From: an uncultured bacterium
Lineage (GTDB): Bacteria; Cyanobacteriota; Vampirovibrionia; Gastranaerophilales; Gastranaerophilaceae
Assembly (NCBI GenBank): GCA_902797965.1
Contig: CADBUY010000002.1
Span: forward strand, 1-64,000
DNA length: 64,000 nucleotides
Reading direction: 5' to 3'
Part shown: piece by piece, positions 7,174-15,605 of the stretch
Layout: each line of letters begins with the position of its first letter
Numbering within the stretch: position 1 is the stretch's first letter
Notes under the pieces: generated by a model
What the model was told of the DNA's origin: nothing
The model's input: only the letters and a program-made list of their open reading frames with translations
Database searches by the model: none
Position numbers and translations under genes: made by a program

Positions 7174-8304
7174 ATGAAAAAAGTTTTTATAATTACGGGA
7201 GAATATTCTGGTGATATCCATGGCGGAAAAGTTGCTGAACTTTTGAAACAGCAAATTCCTGATATTGAGATTGAAGGTATCGGCGGTGAAAATCTTAAAA
7301 ATGCCGGCGTGAAACTTTTCTGTGATCATTCAAAAATGTCAGGTTTCGGACTTAGTTTAAAAATGATTATTGATCATTTAGGCCTTGAAAGACGTGTAAC
7401 TGACTATATTCTAAATGAATATAAACCTGATTTGGTCTTGTGTATTGATTATGGAACTTTTAATCTCAGAGTTGCAAAACGGATTAAAAAAACTGTCGGA
7501 GATAAAATAAAGGTTTTCCATTACATTCCGCCTCAGGTTTGGGCAAGCAGAAAATGGCGTATTAAGGGAATAAAAAAATATGTAGATAAGGTTCTTTGTA
7601 TATTTCCGTTTGAAGTAGAAATGTATAAAGAATATGGTATTGATGTTCATTATTGTGGGCATCCGCTGATTAAACAGTTACCTGAAAAAGCAAATAGAGA
7701 AGAGTTTTTTGCTAAGCATGGTTTGGATATAAATAAACCGCTTGTTTCCGTTTTTCCCGGTTCCAGACCTTTAGAATTAAAATATTTGGCAGATACATTA
7801 ATCGGTGGCGCGAAGATGTTACAAAAAAAACATCCGGAGCTTCAATTTTGTATATCACATGCACCAAGCTTAAAAGATGATATTTTTGATAAGTATGTAA
7901 AAGATACGGATTTTAAGGTTATAAAAGGTGAAAATCAGGCGCTTCTGAGCGTTTCAAATTCTCTTATTCTGGCATCCGGAACCGTTGCACTAGAGGCTTC
8001 ACTTTATCAGGTGCCAATGATTATAGGATATGGCGGACCATGGATTATTTATTTGGCATACCTGATGTTCAGATGTATAAAGAAAGTTTCACTTCCGAAT
8101 ATTGTTACAGGCGAAGATATAGTACCTGAACTTATACAGACAAAATTTAATAAGGAAAATATTTGCTATGAAACAGAGCGTTTGCTTTATGACAAAGAAT
8201 ACAGAGCTGATTTTATAGAAAAACTCGGACATGTAAGAGCAAAACTGTCTGACAAATTTTCAGCACAGGAAGTTGCAAACTGTATAACTGAAACTTTAAA
8301 ATAA
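7174..8304 (+). CDS. lpxB: Lipid-A-disaccharide synthase
   Basis: A 376-residue GT19 glycosyltransferase joining 2,3-diacylglucosamine 1-phosphate to UDP-2,3-diacylglucosamine at the inner membrane. The N-terminus IITGEYSGDIHGGKV, the middle block CIDYGTFNLRVAKRI...FHYIPPQVWASRKWR, VSVFPGSRPLELKYL and the nucleotide-binding ASGTVALEASLYQVPMI all match the family. GGAGGAG lies 7 bases before the ATG, inside a partly self-complementary spacer (CACTCC near 7131, GGAGTG near 7162). With lpxI it shows that the organism makes lipid A and has an outer membrane. Confidence 0.96.
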   Translation: MKKVFIITGEYSGDIHGGKVAELLKQQIPDIEIEGIGGENLKNAGVKLFCDHSKMSGFGLSLKMIIDHLGLERRVTDYILNEYKPDLVLCIDYGTFNLRVAKRIKKTVGDKIKVFHYIPPQVWASRKWRIKGIKKYVDKVLCIFPFEVEMYKEYGIDVHYCGHPLIKQLPEKANREEFFAKHGLDINKPLVSVFPGSRPLELKYLADTLIGGAKMLQKKHPELQFCISHAPSLKDDIFDKYVKDTDFKVIKGENQALLSVSNSLILASGTVALEASLYQVPMIIGYGGPWIIYLAYLMFRCIKKVSLPNIVTGEDIVPELIQTKFNKENICYETERLLYDKEYRADFIEKLGHVRAKLSDKFSAQEVANCITETLK

Positions 8305-8310
8305 AGAGAA

Positions 8311-8331
8311 CCCCGAGCAATGCGCCCGGGG
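8311..8331. terminator. GC-rich hairpin after lpxB
   Basis: CCCCGAGC and GCCCGGGG pair with one bulge around a short loop just after the lpxB stop. The better T-rich tail (TTCTCTTTATTTT) is on the minus strand, so it may also stop transcription from the orphan promoter at 8369-8399. Confidence 0.6.
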
Positions 8332-8368
8332 ATTTAAAATTTCTACAACCTTATCTAACCTTACATAT

Positions 8369-8399
8369 ATATAAAGTATTTTACTCTGAAGAAATTGCC
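8369..8399 (-). promoter_or_regulatory. Orphan copy of the GGCAATTTC-N14-ACTTTATAT promoter
   Basis: On the minus strand GGCAATTTC, then 14 bases from CAATTT, then ACTTTATATATATGTAAGGTTA. It is one of the best matches in the window, but it points away from the XRE gene into the lpxB 3' end. The only thing downstream on this strand is about 40 bases and then the GC-rich hairpin at 8311-8331. Either a very short RNA is made or a gene has been lost here. Confidence 0.65.
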
Positions 8400-8442
8400 T
8401 AAAACAATACTATTTACACACTTTTAATATATTATGTATATA

Positions 8443-9006
8443 TTATTCAGACAAAATATGTTTTTTAGCACATTTAAACATGCTGTCAACAAGCGTGGAG
8501 TTAGAATAAATATTCATACCTGCTGATTCAAGAACTTGCTTCATACGCTTTTCCCATAGGTTGTATAATTCATCAGACGGTATGTTAAGAGTTTTTCCGA
8601 TAAGTTCCAGTTCTTTGTAGTCGATAGGAGTCGGAAGAGTGCCTCTCAGAATATCAACCATATCCAGTCTTTTTCTGCGCGGGAAAGATTTTAGGAAAGA
8701 CACAACTGACATGTTATTTTCTTTTATGTAGTTTTTGATAGTTTCGATGCTTTCGTCAATAAGAATAGGTTCTTGTGGGATTTTATATTCCGGAAATTCT
8801 TCCGGAGATATGTTCATAACAGTAGCAATGCGTTCTATTGTAGTTCCTCTGGTTGAAAAAGGGACTGTTTCATCTATAAGGTTATATACATAAGACAGTG
8901 TTACACCAATCATTTCTGCAAAATCACGCTTATGCAGAGCATTTTTTTCTAAAAATGAAGCTACTTTTTCTGAACTTTTTTGTGGAATTATTTGTTTTGT
9001 TTTCAT
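8443..9006 (-). CDS. XRE-family transcriptional regulator with two HTH-like segments
   Basis: A 187-residue protein. Residues 14-70 form a Cro/C1-type helix-turn-helix (FLEKNALHKRDFAEMIGVTLSYVYNLIDE, followed by the I..IA.vMNISPEEF helix). Residues about 90-160 look like a second, more divergent copy (FLKSFPRRKRLDMVDILRGTLPTP, then ELELIGKTLNIPSDELYNLW). The C-terminal 30 residues have one Cys and no known domain. It is transcribed divergently from the helicase gene with a 172-base spacer that holds a small palindrome, a candidate operator. Its target genes are unknown. Confidence 0.82.
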   Translation of the reverse strand: MKTKQIIPQKSSEKVASFLEKNALHKRDFAEMIGVTLSYVYNLIDETVPFSTRGTTIERIATVMNISPEEFPEYKIPQEPILIDESIETIKNYIKENNMSVVSFLKSFPRRKRLDMVDILRGTLPTPIDYKELELIGKTLNIPSDELYNLWEKRMKQVLESAGMNIYSNSTLVDSMFKCAKKHILSE

Positions 9007-9086
9007 ATTAATACCTCTCTTTGTAATTAGGATTTGTACAATTCTAAGTTAATAGATTGTAAGAAAATTCATAACCCCGCCTCATC

Positions 9087-9100
9087 TAACCAATGGGTTA
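9087..9100. promoter_or_regulatory. Candidate operator palindrome between the XRE and helicase genes
   Basis: TAACC-AATG-GGTTA is a perfect 5-bp inverted repeat in the divergent spacer. XRE regulators often bind such sites in their own control region, so autoregulation is a reasonable guess. No binding evidence is available from sequence. Confidence 0.35.
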
Positions 9101-9178
9101 ATTAAAGCAATTTGTAAAATTAAAAAAAAGAGCAAAAAATATTTTTAGGGGTTTTGTGTAATTATAGGAGAAATTTGA

Positions 9179-11503
9179 ATGGTCAAAATCGCTAAAATTA
9201 CTCAAAATTTATTCCCCAAAGTTAGAAAGTTACAAAATAAATATATTGATGAATCAATGCTTGAACATGCACACGCCGGAATTATTCCTCTTGCAGCCGG
9301 AGGTTTACTTGGCATTGGCATGATATCAAACAAATGTAAAAACTTTTTTAAGACACTTGATAATAATTATTTTCAGCTAAAAATAAATCCTGCAACAAAT
9401 GAACCGTATTCTCCTGATATTTTCCAAAAAACAAGCGCAAATCATTTATTTCTTGGTGATGATGTAATCGTAACTGCTCCTACCGGAACAGGAAAAACTG
9501 CAATTGCAGAATATATAATGACAAAAAATTTAAGGGAGGGTAAACGAACTTTTTATACAACACCATTAAAAGCATTGAGTAACGAAAAATTCAGAGATTT
9601 TTCAAAAACTTATGGTAAAGAATTAGTCGGATTGCTAACCGGTGATACAAAAATCAATACTAACGCTCCAATTGTTATTATGACAACAGAAGTGTATAGA
9701 AATATGGCAACATCAGCTTATTTTGACAATGAAAGACATTTGCCGGAGGATTTAAAAACGGTTATTTTTGATGAATTACAATATTTAGGTGACGTGGATA
9801 GAGGCGGTGTATGGGAAACATCATTAATGCTTACTCCAAATGATGTTCAAATATTATCATTATCTGCAACAGCAAAAAATGCAGGTGATATAAATACTTG
9901 GGTAGGAAAAATTAGGGGAAGAAAAGGATTTGGAGTCAATATTGATGGGAATTATCATACAAATCCGTCAATTTATCCGAGAAGTGTTTGGGTTGACGTT
10001 CCACCAGCTAACAGACATGTGCCTTTGGATATAAAACTTGAACATGTTTCACCTGATGGAAGCAAAAAAACTGCACCAAAGACTAAAAAGAAAAATTCTG
10101 AAGATTTTAAAAAGGCTTTGAGTGTAAAAACAAGTTTATCAACTTATAAATATTTGACTAAAAACTTAAGAGATGAGGGGAAATTACCCGCAATTTATTT
10201 TATTTTTTCAAAGAAAGACAGTAGAGCACTTTTAAAGTATTTTGAGGAATACGGAGATACTTTGACAACAAAAGAAGAGCAGAAAGAGATACAAGATACA
10301 ATAGAACGATATAAGAATGAGGATAAGTATCTTGGAGAGAGCTTAAATACGGAAGCAATGATTAAAGGATATGCAACTCATAATGCAGGAATGCTTCCTA
10401 CGCAAAAAGAATTGATTGAAGAATTATTTCAAAGGAAGCTGTTAAAAGTTGCAATTGCGACAGAGACTTTGTCAGCAGGAATAAATATGCCTGCGAAAAC
10501 AACTGTTATAACCTCTGTAAGGAAACCGGCTTCAACTTCCGATGAACTTCATGACGGAAAACGTAACTTATCTCCAAATGAGTTCCATCAGATGGCAGGC
10601 AGAGCAGGAAGAAGAGGAATAGATAAGCATGGATATTGTATGCCTTTGAGTTGTAATAAAGCTCAAACCGAAATTATAGAGGATTTGATGGCTTCACCAT
10701 CTAATAATCTTTCAAGTAATTTTAAGTTTGACTTTGCTTTTGTTGCAAATTATATGTCAAAGTTTGATGGTATGGATGAGATTAGAAACTTTATTTCAAA
10801 AACATTTTTTGCTCAAGGAAATGAACATAAGGCAAAGGCTTTGTTTAAAGAATTTAAGGTTAAACGTAACATTTTGAGAGAAAATAATTTTATTGATGGC
10901 AAAGACTTAACACTTAAAGGTGAACTTTTAAGGCAAATTAATGGTTATGAGCAGGTTCCGGTAATTAACTTTATTGCCGATAAAAAGCTGGAAAACCTTA
11001 ATATTACGGAGCTTGCAGCAATTGTCAGCGGAATGGCAAACATTGAATATAAGGACGCTTTGAGAAGTAAGGAAACTATTTTCGGCATGGTAAACGAAAG
11101 CGAAAATGTCAAAGAAAAAGCAGATGAACTTAATGACGAGATATTGTCCTACTCTGATAGCGTTTCAGAACTTAATCCGGATATAAAAATGGGTGTAAAT
11201 GATAAAGTTATTAACCACATTTATGAATGGGCAAAACTTAATTCTGAAAATGAAAATAGCAGAGAAAACTGGAAAAAATTGTATACAGGGGACTTGAAAG
11301 ATACGATAAGAGACGAAGGAACTCTTTTCAAAGAGCTTACTATGACAATTGACCTAATGAAACAAATGATTGGAATTTGTGAAGCAGGTGAAGAATTGAG
11401 TTCTGATAAGGCATATTATTCAGAATTAAAAGACAAATTGTATGATGCAATTGCCTTAATTCACAGAGAGCCAGTTCGGCAGGATTCATGTAAAGTTTTG
11501 TAA
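9179..11503 (+). CDS. Ski2/Mtr4-like DExH RNA helicase
   Basis: A 774-residue superfamily 2 helicase. Motif I is APTGTGKT (100-107), Ia TPLKALSNEKF (128-138), II DELQ (198-201), III SATA, then in the second RecA domain ATETLSAGINMPAKT and motif VI HQMAGRAGRRGID. The part after about residue 535 has LTLKGELLRQINGYEQ and NITELAAIVSGM, like the DSHCT domain of Ski2/Mtr4 and the related cyanobacterial and plastid helicases used in RNA processing and decay. The first 60 residues are unusual: a Gly/Ala-rich hydrophobic stretch (AGIIPLAAGGLLGIGMI, 33-49) that could touch a membrane. AGGAG lies 8 bases before the ATG. Confidence 0.87.
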   Translation: MVKIAKITQNLFPKVRKLQNKYIDESMLEHAHAGIIPLAAGGLLGIGMISNKCKNFFKTLDNNYFQLKINPATNEPYSPDIFQKTSANHLFLGDDVIVTAPTGTGKTAIAEYIMTKNLREGKRTFYTTPLKALSNEKFRDFSKTYGKELVGLLTGDTKINTNAPIVIMTTEVYRNMATSAYFDNERHLPEDLKTVIFDELQYLGDVDRGGVWETSLMLTPNDVQILSLSATAKNAGDINTWVGKIRGRKGFGVNIDGNYHTNPSIYPRSVWVDVPPANRHVPLDIKLEHVSPDGSKKTAPKTKKKNSEDFKKALSVKTSLSTYKYLTKNLRDEGKLPAIYFIFSKKDSRALLKYFEEYGDTLTTKEEQKEIQDTIERYKNEDKYLGESLNTEAMIKGYATHNAGMLPTQKELIEELFQRKLLKVAIATETLSAGINMPAKTTVITSVRKPASTSDELHDGKRNLSPNEFHQMAGRAGRRGIDKHGYCMPLSCNKAQTEIIEDLMASPSNNLSSNFKFDFAFVANYMSKFDGMDEIRNFISKTFFAQGNEHKAKALFKEFKVKRNILRENNFIDGKDLTLKGELLRQINGYEQVPVINFIADKKLENLNITELAAIVSGMANIEYKDALRSKETIFGMVNESENVKEKADELNDEILSYSDSVSELNPDIKMGVNDKVINHIYEWAKLNSENENSRENWKKLYTGDLKDTIRDEGTLFKELTMTIDLMKQMIGICEAGEELSSDKAYYSELKDKLYDAIALIHREPVRQDSCKVL

Positions 11504-11531
11504 CAAAATTTATAAAAAAGCATTTTTTTTC

Positions 11532-11558
11532 TAAAGTTTTTCAAAAAAATGCCGATAA
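11532..11558 (+). promoter_or_regulatory. Sigma28 (FliA)-type promoter for a non-coding RNA
   Basis: TAAAGTTT (11532-11539), exactly 11 bases, then GCCGATAA (11551-11558): a full 16/16 match to the sigma28 consensus. No protein gene follows on this strand for 3 kb. Confidence 0.9.
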
Positions 11559-11565
11559 TAAAAAT

Positions 11566-11789
11566 ACAGGGTATTTCTGTATACCTATAGAGTATAAAAT
11601 TAGGATTTATAGGATTTAAGTTGACGAAATGACTTAATGTTTGTGAAGTAACAAATAGTTGAATAGGAATAAGTGTAATCAGAAGGGATTAACGCAAAGT
11701 TTCCGGGACAAACATTAAGTTGAGTAGTATGTCGGTATGTATCCGACAAGTCAAACAAAGACCCTCTTTTTAGGGGGTCTTTTCGTTTA
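11566..11789 (+). ncRNA. Candidate sigma28-dependent structured small RNA
   Basis: Behind the promoter at 11532-11558 lies about 220 bases without a credible open frame, ending in an intrinsic terminator. Its structure is visible by eye. ACTTAATGTTTGT (11632-11644) is fully complementary to ACAAACATTAAGT (11708-11720), giving a 13-bp closing stem around about 63 bases. TGTCGG...CCGACA forms a small hairpin near 11729-11748. AGACCCTC...GGGGGTCT (11759-11780) followed by TTTCGTTT is the terminator. A 14-codon frame starting at the ATG in the small hairpin has no ribosome site. I recognise no known RNA family; 6S, SRP, RNase P and tmRNA hallmarks are not seen. Confidence 0.65.
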
Positions 11790-11847
11790 TACAAAAAGTG
11801 AGAATACAACTGATTGGATGAAACCCAACAATAATTGTTTACAAAAA

Positions 11848-11879
11848 ACAGGAAGTGAAAATCATCACTTCCTGTTTTA
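11848..11879. terminator. Bidirectional intrinsic terminator
   Basis: ACAGGAAGTGA and TCACTTCCTGT form a perfect 11-bp stem with a 6-base loop, with T-runs on both strands (TTTTAT on plus, TTTTTTGT on minus). It can end the GGGtGRT gene transcript arriving on the minus strand. The spacer next to it also has TTCCGAA...TTCGGAA, a common dispersed extragenic motif. Confidence 0.88.
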
Positions 11880-11983
11880 TATTTTTTAACTGTCATTCCG
11901 AACTTATTTCGGAATCTGCTATTTACCAAGACTTTGAAACAAGCTTGTAGGTTGAACAAAGTAAATATAAAATATATTTACCC

Positions 11984-12988
11984 CTAACCTTTCATAGCGT
12001 TTTCAACAGCAACGGCTACTGCAACGGTTGCACCTACCATTGGGTTATTGCCCATACCTATTACACCCATCATCTCAACGTGAGCAGGAACAGAAGATGA
12101 ACCTGCAAATTGAGCATCACCGTGCATTCTGCCCATTGTATCAGTCATACCGTAAGATGCAGGGCCCGCTGCAACGTTATCAGGGTGAAGAGTTCTACCG
12201 GTACCACCGCCTGATGCTACTGAGAAGTATTTTCTGCCGTTTTCCCAGCACCATTTTTTATAAGTACCTGCAACAGGGTGTTGGAATCTTGTTGGGTTAG
12301 TTGAGTTACCTGTAATAGAAACATCAACACCTTCTTTAATCATAATAGCAACACCTTCGTTAACGTCGTCAGCACCGTAGCATCTAACTTTAGCTCTTTC
12401 ACCGTCAGAGAAAGCTGTTTCGTTAACGATTTTTAATTCACCAGTTTTATAGTCGTATTCTGTTTCAACAGAAGTAAAGCCGTTGATACGAGCGATTACG
12501 TGAGCAGCGTCTTTGCCTAAACCGTTTAAGATAACTCTTAGAGGTTCTTTTCTAACTTTGTTAGCGTTTCTTGCAATACCGATTGCGCCTTCAGCAGCGG
12601 CAAATGATTCGTGACCTGCTAAGAAGCAGAAGCATTTTGTTTCTTCTCTTAATAACATAGCGCCCAAGTTACCGTGACCGATACCAACCTGACGTCTGTC
12701 ACCAACTGAACCAGGTACTGCAAATGCTTGTAAGCCTAAGCCGATAGCTTCAGCTGCTTCAGCTGCAGTTTTAATACCTTTTTTAATAGCGATAGCGCAG
12801 CCAAGAGTATATGCCCAAGATGCGTTATCGAAAGCGATAGGCTGAATGCCTTTAACAATAGCATCAACATCGATGCCTTTAGATAGACATAAATCGCGAG
12901 CTTCTTCTAAAGATTTGAAACCGTATTCAGGTAAAACTTTAGCAAGTGTAGCTTCACGTCTGTCTTGTCCTTCAAATTTTACTGTCAT
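11984..12988 (-). CDS. GGGtGRT protein
   Basis: A 334-residue cytosolic protein of the family named after its glycine-rich signature, seen here as SGGGTGRTLHPDN near residue 260. The rest is Gly/Ala-rich with SVGDRRQVGIGHGNLGAMLL and a C-terminal GMGNNPMVGATVAVAVAVE block. The reaction is not known to me. The gene follows a NifU-like scaffold gene by 107 bases in the same direction, and this pairing is common in strict anaerobes, which suggests a role linked to iron-sulfur clusters. AAAGGAAATAAAGAT precedes the ATG. Confidence 0.9.
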   Translation of the reverse strand: MTVKFEGQDRREATLAKVLPEYGFKSLEEARDLCLSKGIDVDAIVKGIQPIAFDNASWAYTLGCAIAIKKGIKTAAEAAEAIGLGLQAFAVPGSVGDRRQVGIGHGNLGAMLLREETKCFCFLAGHESFAAAEGAIGIARNANKVRKEPLRVILNGLGKDAAHVIARINGFTSVETEYDYKTGELKIVNETAFSDGERAKVRCYGADDVNEGVAIMIKEGVDVSITGNSTNPTRFQHPVAGTYKKWCWENGRKYFSVASGGGTGRTLHPDNVAAGPASYGMTDTMGRMHGDAQFAGSSSVPAHVEMMGVIGMGNNPMVGATVAVAVAVENAMKG

Positions 12989-13095
12989 ATCTTTATTTCC
13001 TTTACTTTATTATTGTAATTTCACCATTGAGGCGGAGTTAGTAGGAATAATAAAATTTTGTCGTTCCTATTGAAGCCGACCCAATACATTTATCC

Positions 13096-13797
13096 CTATT
13101 CTTCTCTTGGGTCGATGTACTTAACCGCATCTGCAAATCTGCCGTAAGTACCAACATTCTTATCAAATGCTTCTTTTGGATCAATACCTTTCTTGATAGC
13201 ATCCATAAATTTACCCATGTTGATGAATTGATATCCGATAACTTCATCATTCTTATCTAAACCAAGTTTAAGAATGTAGCCTTCTGTTAATTGAAGATAT
13301 CTAACACCTTTTTGTTTAGTAGAGTGAATAGTACCACACATAGAGCAAAGTCCCTTACCTAAGTCTTCAAGACCTGCACCAACCGGTAAGCCGTTTTCAG
13401 AAAAAGCAGATTGAGTTCTGCCGTAAACGATTTGTAAGAATAATTCTCTCATAGCAACGTTAATAGCGTCACAAACCAAGTCTGTATTTAATGCTTCAAG
13501 AATTGTTTTACCCGGAAGAATTTCACCTGCCATAGCAGCAGAGTGAGTCATACCTGAACAACCGATTGTTTCGACTAAAGCTTCTTGTATAACACCTTCT
13601 TTAACGTTTAAAGTTAATTTACAAGTACCTTGTTGAGGTGCACAGCATCCGCAGCCATGTGTTAAACCTGAAATATCTTTAATTTCTTTACATTTTGTCC
13701 ATTCACCCTCTTGAGGGATTGGAGCAGGAGAACCTTTTACACCACGATGAACGCAGCATTTTTCTTCGATTTCCTTAGTAATTTCTATTTTGCCCAT
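13096..13797 (-). CDS. NifU-like iron-sulfur cluster scaffold-type protein
   Basis: A 233-residue protein with a NifU/IscU-like core rich in cysteine: HGCGCCAPQQGTC (47-59), ETIGCSGMTHSAAMAGEILPGKT (76-98), DLVCDAINVAMREL and LCSMCGTIH. It differs from plain IscU in its extra N-terminal pair (CC at 14-15) and in its long C-terminal part ending GTYGRFADAVKYIDPREE. It belongs with the GGGtGRT gene just downstream and is likely translated from the same mRNA. Its precise acceptor is unknown. AAGGAGG lies 4 bases before the ATG. Confidence 0.85.
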   Translation of the reverse strand: MGKIEITKEIEEKCCVHRGVKGSPAPIPQEGEWTKCKEIKDISGLTHGCGCCAPQQGTCKLTLNVKEGVIQEALVETIGCSGMTHSAAMAGEILPGKTILEALNTDLVCDAINVAMRELFLQIVYGRTQSAFSENGLPVGAGLEDLGKGLCSMCGTIHSTKQKGVRYLQLTEGYILKLGLDKNDEVIGYQFINMGKFMDAIKKGIDPKEAFDKNVGTYGRFADAVKYIDPREE

Positions 13798-13890
13798 TTG
13801 ACCTCCTTATAATCAAAAATAAAGCTAATATCCTCTTATAAAACTATTATATAATAAACAGAGGTAAAAAAAAGAGGTGCAAAATAAAAA

Positions 13891-14385
13891 TTATAATCTT
13901 GATTTTATTGTATCCGTAACAAATTCGGTTAAATCGGTAACAATATTTCTTGCATATTGTCCATAAGATGTTGCAGCAAGTTTTCTTTCAAAATCAAAAA
14001 GTCCATTATTTTGAGTTTCCGTTAATGATGGTTTGGAATCAAATAGTGATGGGAAAAAGGTTAAAATTTCAGAGGTTGAAAACTCTTTAGGATTATCAAA
14101 ACGTTTTAATGCCGAACTTTCTGTTTCATTAATCGGTTTTACACCATTGTCAATACCAAATTGAGGAACATTACCATCAAAATCGCCGATATTAATTCCG
14201 GCAGGTATTCCAAGATTACCGATTTGTTCAACATTATTCGAATTATCTTCAATCTTATTAAGTTGTTTTTCCAGCATATTTGCAAAAGTACTATCATTCA
14301 AATCTAAATTTGAATCGATACCACCTTCTTTTTTGCCCGATTTTAGTGATGATAATTCACCAATGTAATTTGATACTAAGTCCAT
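13891..14385 (-). CDS. Lineage-specific protein with a short FliE-like segment
   Basis: A 164-residue acidic, largely disordered protein with no signal peptide. Residues 31-45 read DSTFANMLEKQLNKI, like the F..mL..aL start of small flagellar rod or hook proteins, but nothing else confirms that. The C-terminus (YARNIVTDLTEFVTDTIKSRL) is an amphipathic helix. A TAAAAT box (14392-14397) sits exactly six bases before the ATG and no ribosome site is present, so the mRNA is probably leaderless. It is divergent from the exported protein gene at 14502. Confidence 0.6.
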   Translation of the reverse strand: MDLVSNYIGELSSLKSGKKEGGIDSNLDLNDSTFANMLEKQLNKIEDNSNNVEQIGNLGIPAGINIGDFDGNVPQFGIDNGVKPINETESSALKRFDNPKEFSTSEILTFFPSLFDSKPSLTETQNNGLFDFERKLAATSYGQYARNIVTDLTEFVTDTIKSRL

Positions 14386-14501
14386 ATTTGTATTTTACAA
14401 TATTACTTATTCGGACTCTATCCTACAAAAGGTTGATTAAACGGTTCATATATATTGATGAAGCATACAAATTCTTATATAATAATCAACAGGAGAAGTT
14501 T

Positions 14502-15146
14502 ATGAAAAAATTTTTATTATCTTTATGTTTATGTCTTATAGCAGCTTTATCAGCATACTCAAACAACTTTCCGGACACAAAACACAAAAACATAGGAACA
14601 AATGATAAAATTTCTTATGATTCAAATACGGACTCATGGTCAAAAAAAATTGACAGAAAGGCTGGAAATTACTTTGTTAAAACAAAAGGTTTCGGTGACT
14701 TTTTTGACTATAACGATTCAAATGGAAGTTTTGCATTCTCTACGGAATGCGAATATGAATTTATTCACAACAATAATTTCATCGGATACTCAAACCGAAA
14801 CATGAAGTTTTACTACATTACATACATAAATGGCGGAGTAAGTAAAAGAGAATTAACAAAGGATGAAGTTGAAAGTCTTTTCCCTGAATACAAAGTAATT
14901 GCACTATCAGAATTTAGTGAAGGCACTTCTTCTCTTAAACTAAAAAAACATCTCGGAAATCTAAAAATTTTACTGTTTAATGATACAGATAAAACATTTG
15001 ATAATTATAAATTTTCCTCAGGAAATGCTGGCTTTGAACAATATGACCTTAGGGGATTTCTCAGTGTATATAAACAAGGGATGATACAATTTTCAGGCGG
15101 AGCAACATCAAAACAGAATCCAATGTATGTTTTATTAATTAGATAG
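14502..15146 (+). CDS. Exported protein of unknown function
   Basis: A 214-residue protein with a clear Sec signal peptide: MKK, a hydrophobic core LLSLCLCLIAALSA, then a cut near Ser-Asn. The mature part is polar and aromatic-rich with no cysteine pair or known repeat and should be periplasmic. The start is fixed by AGGAGA 6 bases upstream; a classical promoter, TTGATG then 17 bases then TATAAT, lies just before. I recognise no family. Confidence 0.7.
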   Translation: MKKFLLSLCLCLIAALSAYSNNFPDTKHKNIGTNDKISYDSNTDSWSKKIDRKAGNYFVKTKGFGDFFDYNDSNGSFAFSTECEYEFIHNNNFIGYSNRNMKFYYITYINGGVSKRELTKDEVESLFPEYKVIALSEFSEGTSSLKLKKHLGNLKILLFNDTDKTFDNYKFSSGNAGFEQYDLRGFLSVYKQGMIQFSGGATSKQNPMYVLLIR

Positions 15147-15207
15147 AGTAGCAAATTTTTTTTTTACGACTTTTATATATAACAAGATCGTAAGGAGATA
15201 TTTACCA

Positions 15208-15573
15208 ATGAACACTATTAATTCAACAAACATGACTTTTGGCTCAACTGTTATTCCTGTTAACACAAAGAAGCCAATTATGAACTATTTTAATGCAATA
15301 AAAAATTGCAACCTTAAATCTATGCAAAATATGTCTGTAGAAGACTGTTACAGAAAATTGTTCAGTAATGCTAAAGATTTAGAAAAATATGAAGCAGGCA
15401 TTATGCTTGATAAAGATAAAAACAACAATGTTGTACTAAGAATACTGGGATATTGCAAAGAAAATGACGAGTATATATTCGGACGGCTTAAAAAAGTTGA
15501 TTCTAACGTCAAATACATTAAAGATATTATAGATGATGGCTACGAACATGGTGCATTTGAAATCTTAGGCTAA
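15208..15573 (+). CDS. Small lineage-specific protein with TFGS leader
   Basis: A 121-residue soluble protein I do not recognise. Its start (MNTINSTNMTFGS) carries the F-G-S form of the N-terminal motif found in several proteins here. The body is charged, alpha/beta by appearance, with one pair of cysteines (33 and 47). AAGGAG lies 10 bases before the ATG. Upstream, GCAAATTT and ACTTTTATATAT resemble the recurrent promoter blocks but with only about 10 bases between them. A shared terminator separates it from minE. Confidence 0.65.
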   Translation: MNTINSTNMTFGSTVIPVNTKKPIMNYFNAIKNCNLKSMQNMSVEDCYRKLFSNAKDLEKYEAGIMLDKDKNNNVVLRILGYCKENDEYIFGRLKKVDSNVKYIKDIIDDGYEHGAFEILG

Positions 15574-15575
15574 AT

Positions 15576-15603
15576 AAAAACTCCTTTTAAAAGGAGTTTT
15601 TAT
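15576..15603. terminator. Bidirectional terminator between 15208 gene and minE
   Basis: AAAAACTCCTTTT pairs with AAAAGGAGTTTTT as one near-perfect palindrome with A/T runs on both sides, so it serves the plus-strand gene and the minCDE operon. Confidence 0.88.
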
Positions 15604-15605
15604 TT

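Noticed and set aside
10978..10990. GCCGATAA inside the helicase gene as a further sigma28 promoter
   Set aside because: It is coding sequence and no TAAAG block lies at the right distance.
11600..11959. A minus-strand frame of 119 codons in the ncRNA region
   Set aside because: It crosses two terminators and the structured RNA, and its composition is not protein-like. The plus-strand sigma28 promoter explains the region better.
14280..14501. An extended N-terminus for the exported protein at 14502
   Set aside because: The upstream in-frame ATG overlaps the divergent gene's start and a sigma70 promoter; the AGGAGA site and signal peptide fix the start at 14502.
15140..15185. A copy of the GGCAATTTC/ACTTTATAT promoter before the 15208 gene
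   Set aside because: Both blocks are recognisable (GCAAATTT, ACTTTTATATAT), but only about 10 bases separate them instead of 13-14, so I did not count it.
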